A DNA stretch of 9,725 nt, taken from NCBI GenBank assembly GCA_017998495.1, contig JAGOCY010000028.1, positions 1 through 9,725 on the forward strand, in the 5' to 3' direction. The stretch's first letter is position 1. Every line of letters starts with the position of its first letter. The DNA is from Corallincola sp. GTDB taxonomy: Bacteria; Pseudomonadota; Gammaproteobacteria; Enterobacterales; Neiellaceae. This document shows, piece after piece, positions 5,993 to 9,725 of the stretch. Position numbers and translations under genes: made by a program. The notes beneath the pieces were generated by a model. The model did no database searches and was not told the origin of the DNA. It was given only the letters and a program-made list of their open reading frames with translations.

Positions 5993-7801
5993 ATGGATTT
6001 CCGCCGCCACCAGAGCCAACACCGGCGGCGCAGCCTGTGGCTGCTGGCCAGTTTCAGTGCGGCCATCGCCGCCACCGTCAGCGGCGTTAACCTGCTGGCG
6101 TACATTGGCTGGCTATGGTTCGTCGCCCCGCCCCACAGCGCCCCCTTCACCGCCTTTTCCTGGCAGCAGTGGTTACACCAGCCGCTATGCTGGGGTAGTG
6201 CCGCCGCCGCCCTGACGGTGATCCTGTTCGGCTCGGCGTTAAGGCTGATGGAGCTGCGTGGTGGTGGAGTGGCCGTGGCGTTGATGATGGGCGGCCGTGA
6301 GATCCAGCGCAGCAGCGGCGATGACCATGAGCGGCGGCTGATCAACGTGGTCGATGAGATGGCGATTGCGGCCAGCCAGCTGCCACCTCGGCTGTTCATC
6401 ATTGATCGCGAGCCCGCCCTCAACGCCTTCGTCGCCGGCACCAGCCCGGCCAACTGTGCCATGGTGGTTACCGAAGGGCTGTTGGCCACCTTGAGCCGCG
6501 ATCAACTGCAGGGGGTGGTCGCCCACGAGTTCGGCCACATCCTGCACGACGATGTGGCGCTAACCACCCGCCTTATCGGCTACCTGGCCGGCATTCTGAT
6601 GATCAGCCGCATTGGCCGCTTTCTGGTACGACTGAACTTCAACCAGGGCGAGGTACGCAGCCGCCGCGATGGCCGCATCGCCATCCCGCTGCTGCTGCTT
6701 GGCCTCGCATTGTGGCTGGTTGGTTGGGTTGGCTGGCTGTGCGGTCGGCTGATTCAAGCTGCAGTATCGCGCCAACGGGAATATCTGGCCGATGCCACCG
6801 CGGTGCAGCTGACCCGTCAGACCGAAGGGCTGGCAGGCGCACTCAAGCAGATCCTCGATCACCCACTAGGCGGCCGGTTGCTGCATGTCAAAGCCAGTGA
6901 GGTCAGCCATCTGTGCATCGCCAACAGCCTGCAGGGGCAAAGCTGGCTGGCCACCCACCCGCCATTGGCAGAACGCATCCGCAAGCTGCAGCCCTGGTTC
7001 CGCCTGCTGCGCCGACAGCAGCGGCCGGCCGCCCAGCCGCAGCCCTCGGCAACAGCAACGACAGCGGCGACGGCCACGGCCACCGCCACAGCTGCCGCCA
7101 CCCTGAGCGAGCTGCAGCACTGCTGTGGCCCGGCGCTGCAACAACCAGAACTGGCGGCCAGTGAACTACTGGTGCTGATGGCGCTGGCCCAGCACCAGCC
7201 ACAGCGGGCGCTGGCACTGATCGGTGGCGATAGTGAGCAGCAGCTCACCCTGGATCTGCAGCGCCAGAAACTGGCGGACCTGAACGACACGCAACGCTTA
7301 CCGCTGCTGCAACTGCTGATCGCAACGGCTCGCCAGCTGCCGCTGGCCGCCCAGCAGCAGCTCGATCGCCAGTTGCTGCAGGTGGTGGATAGCGATGGCG
7401 ACCATGGCCTGTTTGATCTGCTGGCCCTGGCCTTGTGGCAACAACATGCCCAGCCATCACCAGCGCCAGCAACGCTCCACCGCTATCAGCAGGTTGAGGC
7501 AGAACTGCTGCTGCTGTTCTCAGTGCTGGCGCACAGCGGTCACCGTGATCCCCAGGCCGCCTTCCAGCTGGCTGCCAGCGGCTTCAAGCTCAGCGCCACA
7601 GCGCCGCTGGCCCCCAGCACCTTCAGCGGTCAGGCGATCAGCAACGCCCTGCAGCAGCTGGCCAGACTCCATCCGCTGCTGCGCCTGCCGCTGTTTGAGG
7701 CCTGTCGCGAAACCGCACTGGCCGACGGTTACCAATCGGCGGCCGAGCAGCAGCTACTTACCCTGTTGGCGCTGGTGCTGCAGCTACCACCGCCACGCTA
7801 G
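5993..7801 (+). CDS. M48-family membrane metalloprotease with long C-terminal extension
   Basis: A zinc protease of the M48 (HtpX-like) family, predicted in the inner membrane. The 602 residues hold two N-terminal hydrophobic helices (about 15-45 and 67-85), then the catalytic region: LNAFVAGTSP (143-152), the zinc site HEFGH (178-182, His178/Glu179/His182) and two further hydrophobic helices (about 193-212 and 229-256). The third ligand Glu263 is in REYLADATAV, and THPPLAERIRKLQ (321-333) closes the peptidase domain. An Ala/Thr-only linker (353-370) then leads to about 230 residues of Leu/Gln-rich helical sequence that I do not recognise. HtpX itself is about 290 residues, so the protein is twice that size, although long M48 relatives beside lemA occur in other gammaproteobacteria. 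No good Shine-Dalgarno precedes the ATG, and translation may be coupled to lemA 14 bases upstream. Confidence 0.9.
   Translation: MDFRRHQSQHRRRSLWLLASFSAAIAATVSGVNLLAYIGWLWFVAPPHSAPFTAFSWQQWLHQPLCWGSAAAALTVILFGSALRLMELRGGGVAVALMMGGREIQRSSGDDHERRLINVVDEMAIAASQLPPRLFIIDREPALNAFVAGTSPANCAMVVTEGLLATLSRDQLQGVVAHEFGHILHDDVALTTRLIGYLAGILMISRIGRFLVRLNFNQGEVRSRRDGRIAIPLLLLGLALWLVGWVGWLCGRLIQAAVSRQREYLADATAVQLTRQTEGLAGALKQILDHPLGGRLLHVKASEVSHLCIANSLQGQSWLATHPPLAERIRKLQPWFRLLRRQQRPAAQPQPSATATTAATATATATAAATLSELQHCCGPALQQPELAASELLVLMALAQHQPQRALALIGGDSEQQLTLDLQRQKLADLNDTQRLPLLQLLIATARQLPLAAQQQLDRQLLQVVDSDGDHGLFDLLALALWQQHAQPSPAPATLHRYQQVEAELLLLFSVLAHSGHRDPQAAFQLAASGFKLSATAPLAPSTFSGQAISNALQQLARLHPLLRLPLFEACRETALADGYQSAAEQQLLTLLALVLQLPPPR
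7049..7102 (+). repeat. Low-complexity GCN/ACN codon tract (Ala/Thr linker)
   Basis: Eighteen consecutive codons are only Ala or Thr, largely alternating (residues 353-370 of the M48 protease). At DNA level it is an imperfect GCNACN hexamer array. It joins the peptidase domain to the C-terminal extension. Synonymous third positions vary, so it is not a fresh perfect microsatellite, though slippage in multiples of six would keep the frame. Confidence 0.7.
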
Positions 7802-7859
7802 GCTGGCCGCCCAGCGGGGGGCCACGTATGCTGGGCCATCCTCGCTGCGGAGAGCGCCC

Positions 7860-9044
7860 ATGGTCATCACCCCCCTGTTAGCTGGCAATGTTGCCCGCAA
7901 CTGTCACCCCCTTGGCTGCCAGCGCCAGCTCGAACAGCAACTGCAGCAGCTGGCGGCCATTGGCCCCATTGCCACCCCCAAGCGGGTGCTGATCCTCGGT
8001 GGCTCATCAGGCCTGGGGCTGGCGGCCCGCCTGGTCTGCGCCTTTGCTGGCGGCGCCGACACTTATAGCCTGGCCATTGAGCGGCCACCGCGCGACGGCC
8101 AACCCGGCAGCGCCGGCTATTACCAGCAGCAGCATCTGACCCGGCTGGCCCAAGAGCGTGGGCTCGGTGCCTGGGACCATCTGGGTGATCTCTTTGCGGC
8201 AGAGACCCTGCAGCAGGTATGCGACCAGGTGCGCGCCACTCTCGGCCAGATCGATCTGGTGATCTACAGCGTGGCCAGCGGTCGGCGCCAGGCCGACGGC
8301 CAGCTGTGGCAGTCGGTGCTCAAGCCCATAGGCGCCGCCATCGAAGGCCAGTCACTGCGGCTTGAACCGCTGGGGGTGGTGGCCGAGCGGGTGGAGCCGG
8401 CGACTGCCGCCGAGGTTAATGCCACCATCAAGGTGATGGGTGGCGAGCCCTGGCACCAGTGGTTGGAGGCGCTGCTGGCCGCCGACCTGCTGGCCCCCGG
8501 CGCCCGCACCCTGGCGTTTTCTTACATTGGCCCGGACTGGACAGCGCCCATCTATCGCCACGGCACCATCGGCGTGGCCAAAGAGCATCTGCATGCCAGC
8601 GCCAATCAGCTTAATGAGCGGCTGACGACGGCCATTGGCGGTAGTGCCCATGCCGTGGTCTGCCAGGCCCTGATCACCAAGGCCAGCGTCTTTATTCCGC
8701 TGCTGTCGAGCTATCTGGCCGCACTGCACGCGGTGCTGGAAGAGGGCGAAGGTGACGAAGGGCCACTGGGGCAGATGGTCCGGCTGTTCCGCGACCGCTT
8801 GGGGCCCCAGGTGGTCACCGATGAGGACCGGCTGATACGTCTGGATGACAAGGAGCTGGCGCGCGAGGTGCAGCAGGCGGTAGCGATCCGGTTGGCAGGC
8901 CTGACCCCAGACAACGCCCAGGAGCGGTTGCAGCTGACGCGCTTCCGCAGCGCCTTTCTGCAGCTGTTCGGTTTTGGCGTCGACGGCGTGGACTACCAGC
9001 AACCACTCCCGGCCGAGCTGCTGCTAGCGGACGCCAACCGCTGA
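7860..9044 (+). CDS. fabV: Enoyl-ACP/trans-2-enoyl-CoA reductase, FabV type
   Basis: FabV performs the last, NADH-dependent step of each fatty acid elongation cycle, reducing trans-2-enoyl-ACP (or enoyl-CoA). It is the enoyl reductase class known for triclosan tolerance. The 394-residue product has the normal length and order: MVITPLLAGNVARNCHPLGC at the N-terminus, the Rossmann motif ILGGSSGLGLAARL (45-58), IDLVIYSVAS (131-140), VLKPIG (153-158), IKVMGGEPWHQWLEALL (190-206), the catalytic pair Tyr232-x8-Lys241 in YRHGTIGVAK, FRDRLG (310-315), IRLDDKELAREVQQAV (326-341) and LFGFGVDGVDY (369-379). Some usually conserved spots differ (GLG where GYG is common, ASG where ASP is common). GGAGAG (7849-7854) precedes ATG 7860 by five bases. 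The frame is open further upstream, but that overlaps the M48 gene and is non-coding. It lies 58 bases after the M48 gene and is followed by a hairpin. Confidence 0.93.
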   Translation: MVITPLLAGNVARNCHPLGCQRQLEQQLQQLAAIGPIATPKRVLILGGSSGLGLAARLVCAFAGGADTYSLAIERPPRDGQPGSAGYYQQQHLTRLAQERGLGAWDHLGDLFAAETLQQVCDQVRATLGQIDLVIYSVASGRRQADGQLWQSVLKPIGAAIEGQSLRLEPLGVVAERVEPATAAEVNATIKVMGGEPWHQWLEALLAADLLAPGARTLAFSYIGPDWTAPIYRHGTIGVAKEHLHASANQLNERLTTAIGGSAHAVVCQALITKASVFIPLLSSYLAALHAVLEEGEGDEGPLGQMVRLFRDRLGPQVVTDEDRLIRLDDKELAREVQQAVAIRLAGLTPDNAQERLQLTRFRSAFLQLFGFGVDGVDYQQPLPAELLLADANR

Positions 9045-9064
9045 GCAGATGCCCAGCAAAAGAA

Positions 9065-9089
9065 AGGGGCCGACATCCGGTCGGCCCCT
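9065..9089. terminator. Hairpin after fabV, possible terminator
   Basis: AGGGGCCGAC (9065-9074), loop ATCCG, GTCGGCCCCT (9080-9089): a perfect 10-bp GC-rich stem starting 21 bases after the fabV stop. On the plus strand the tail is TGTCAC rather than a T-run. On the minus strand the stem is followed by TTCTTTTGC. It therefore has a better terminator shape for minus-strand transcripts, though its position suits fabV and it may work in both directions or protect the 3' end. Confidence 0.7.
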
Positions 9090-9199
9090 GTCACAGCATC
9101 CCTCTGGAGAAGGGCGAGGCGGTTGAACCGACCCGTTATTATTTTAGAGCTGCGGCTCAATTCTGGCTCAAAGGCGCGCCCAGCGACATCGGCCGAGGT

Positions 9200-9217
9200 C
9201 AAATCAGCGCTGATTTG
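9200..9217. promoter_or_regulatory. Perfect 18-bp palindrome, possible regulator-binding site
   Basis: CAAATCAGCGCTGATTTG equals its own reverse complement over all 18 bases and then stops matching. There is no loop, so a dimeric DNA-binding protein site is a better reading than an RNA hairpin. I do not recognise it as a FadR, FabR or PsrA site. It lies downstream of both neighbouring genes, which is unusual for an operator. Confidence 0.5.
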
Positions 9218-9300
9218 CTCCAGCTTTTGGCGCCACCCTAAACGATAAACTGTAAGCGCCAATTTACGTTTTTGCTTTACGTTGGCAGTGGCCGGCGCCC

Positions 9301-9328
9301 ATAAAAAACGCCGCCCGCAGGCGGCGTT
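9301..9328 (-). terminator. Rho-independent terminator of the minus-strand coiled-coil gene
   Basis: Read on the minus strand, AACGCCGCC (9328-9320), loop TGCG, GGCGGCGTT (9315-9307) form a perfect 9-bp stem directly followed by a run of T (9308-9303 are all A on the plus strand). It lies 18 bases past the stop of the minus-strand gene. This is a textbook intrinsic terminator. Confidence 0.88.
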
Positions 9329-9345
9329 GGTGCCATGGCCAATGG

Positions 9346-9725
9346 TCAACTCGCCGGCTCAGCGGCGGCAGGCTGGCGGGCAATCGCCAACCCCTTGAGC
9401 AGGTTCTCAATGCGGCCTTTGCGCGCGGCCAGATCGGCAGTCGCCTGATCCAGTTCGCGGGCCATCTGTCGCTGCCGCTCAGCCAGATCTTTCTCCTCCT
9501 TGACCAGGGCTTCACGGCTGGCGGCAAACTCCTTCTCCAGCGCCGCCATCGCCGTCTCCAGCTGCTGCTGGTAGCTGCCGATAGCCTGCTCTTTCTGCGC
9601 CCCCAGCACCTTGCGCGCTTCCTCCAGGGTGGCGCTCTTCTCCTGCTGCAGCAGGCTCATGCTCTCTTCATACTGGGCCAGCGCCCGGTCCTTGTCGCCG
9701 CGCAGCTGCTCGCGCTTGGTGGCAT
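9346..9725 (-). CDS. Coiled-coil protein, C-terminal part (5' end outside window)
   Basis: A frame enters from the right edge on the minus strand (first full codon at 9723) and ends at 9346. It gives about 125 residues: ATKREQLRGDKDRALAQYEE..., EARKVLGAQKEQAIG, EKEFAASREALVKEEKDLAE, RKGRIENLLKGLAIARQ, and a short PAAAEPAS tail. Nearly the whole visible part is charged, Gln/Glu/Lys/Ala-rich and heptad-like, so a long coiled coil is expected. There is no membrane segment in this part. An internal ATG at 9660 could be taken for a start, but the same pattern continues upstream without a break, so the gene is truncated by the window rather than starting there. I cannot name the family from a coiled coil alone. 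A strong terminator follows, and the gene converges on fabV. Confidence 0.75.
   Translation of the reverse strand, partial: ATKREQLRGDKDRALAQYEESMSLLQQEKSATLEEARKVLGAQKEQAIGSYQQQLETAMAALEKEFAASREALVKEEKDLAERQRQMARELDQATADLAARKGRIENLLKGLAIARQPAAAEPAS

Larger units (their letters stand above)
9045..9345. other. Convergent intergenic region after fabV
   Basis: This 301-base stretch lies between the converging fabV and coiled-coil genes and has no convincing gene. It holds a hairpin just after fabV (9065-9089), a more AT-rich middle, a perfect 18-bp palindrome (9200-9217), two copies of TTTACG (9264 and 9276 area) and a second terminator hairpin (9307-9328). A weak minus-strand promoter-like pair (TTGGCG 9262-9257, 16 bases, TAGGGT 9240-9235) points toward the first hairpin. 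A frame at 8993-9349 on the minus strand crosses all of this but reads through the terminator and has no family resemblance. Confidence 0.6.

Noticed and set aside
7049..7102. Ala/Thr codon array as a CRISPR or regulatory repeat
   Set aside because: The units are six bases, imperfect, inside a coding frame and without spacers. It is a low-complexity protein linker.
7804..7824. TGGCC...GGCCA inverted repeat between the M48 gene and fabV as a terminator
   Set aside because: It has only a 5-bp clean stem, a long loop and no T-run. It does not support a transcript end between these co-directional genes.
7395..7859. Apparent 155-residue N-terminal extension of FabV overlapping the M48 gene
   Set aside because: The residues are out-of-frame reading of the M48 coding sequence. 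FabV homology starts exactly at the ATG at 7860, which has a good Shine-Dalgarno sequence, and the 394-residue product has the normal family length.
8993..9349. Minus-strand frame of 118 codons across the fabV intergenic region
   Set aside because: It reads through the strong terminator at 9301-9328 and into the end of fabV, has no ribosome binding site or family resemblance, and its composition changes along its length.

Overview
The window reads as chromosomal DNA of a GC-rich gammaproteobacterium. The pointers are a pldB-yigL gene pair arranged as in Escherichia coli, a LemA/M48 protease pair and a FabV-type enoyl reductase. The genus cannot be named from the sequence. Everything from about 1600 onward has one uniform, GC-rich codon style. 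The first 122 bases look less GC-rich and belong to a cut-off gene of accessory type.

Region 1 (1-1577) is a rearranged, insertion-sequence-marked end. An apparently intact IS5-family element (123-1454, 18/19 matching terminal inverted repeats, complete DDE transposase on the minus strand) lies between two broken genes. On the left is a RelE/ParE-type toxin without its C-terminal half. On the right is the first ~40 codons of a methyl-accepting chemotaxis protein, read on the minus strand. The two halves do not belong to one gene, so this is not a simple insertion into a single locus.

Region 2 (1638-4769) holds a MalY/PatB-like PLP-dependent C-S lyase (minus) divergent from pldB (lysophospholipase L2-like) and yigL (HAD phosphatase, pyridoxal-phosphate phosphatase family). 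pldB and yigL overlap by ATGA. Candidate promoters for both directions lie in the 160-bp divergent gap.

Region 3 (4881-9089) is a co-directional run: a secreted DUF4124 protein, LemA, a membrane M48 metalloprotease with an unusual low-complexity linker and a long unrecognised C-terminal extension, then fabV (NADH-dependent enoyl reductase) ending in a strong hairpin. The first three genes probably act in the envelope. fabV supplies fatty acid synthesis.

Region 4 (9045-9725) is a 301-bp convergent intergenic stretch with two hairpins and a perfect 18-bp palindrome, then the C-terminal part of a highly charged coiled-coil protein on the minus strand that runs off the window.

I see no CRISPR array, tRNA, rRNA or clear new defence system. 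The most interesting points are the chimeric IS junction, the C-terminal extension of the M48 protease and the unexplained palindrome and hairpins after fabV.
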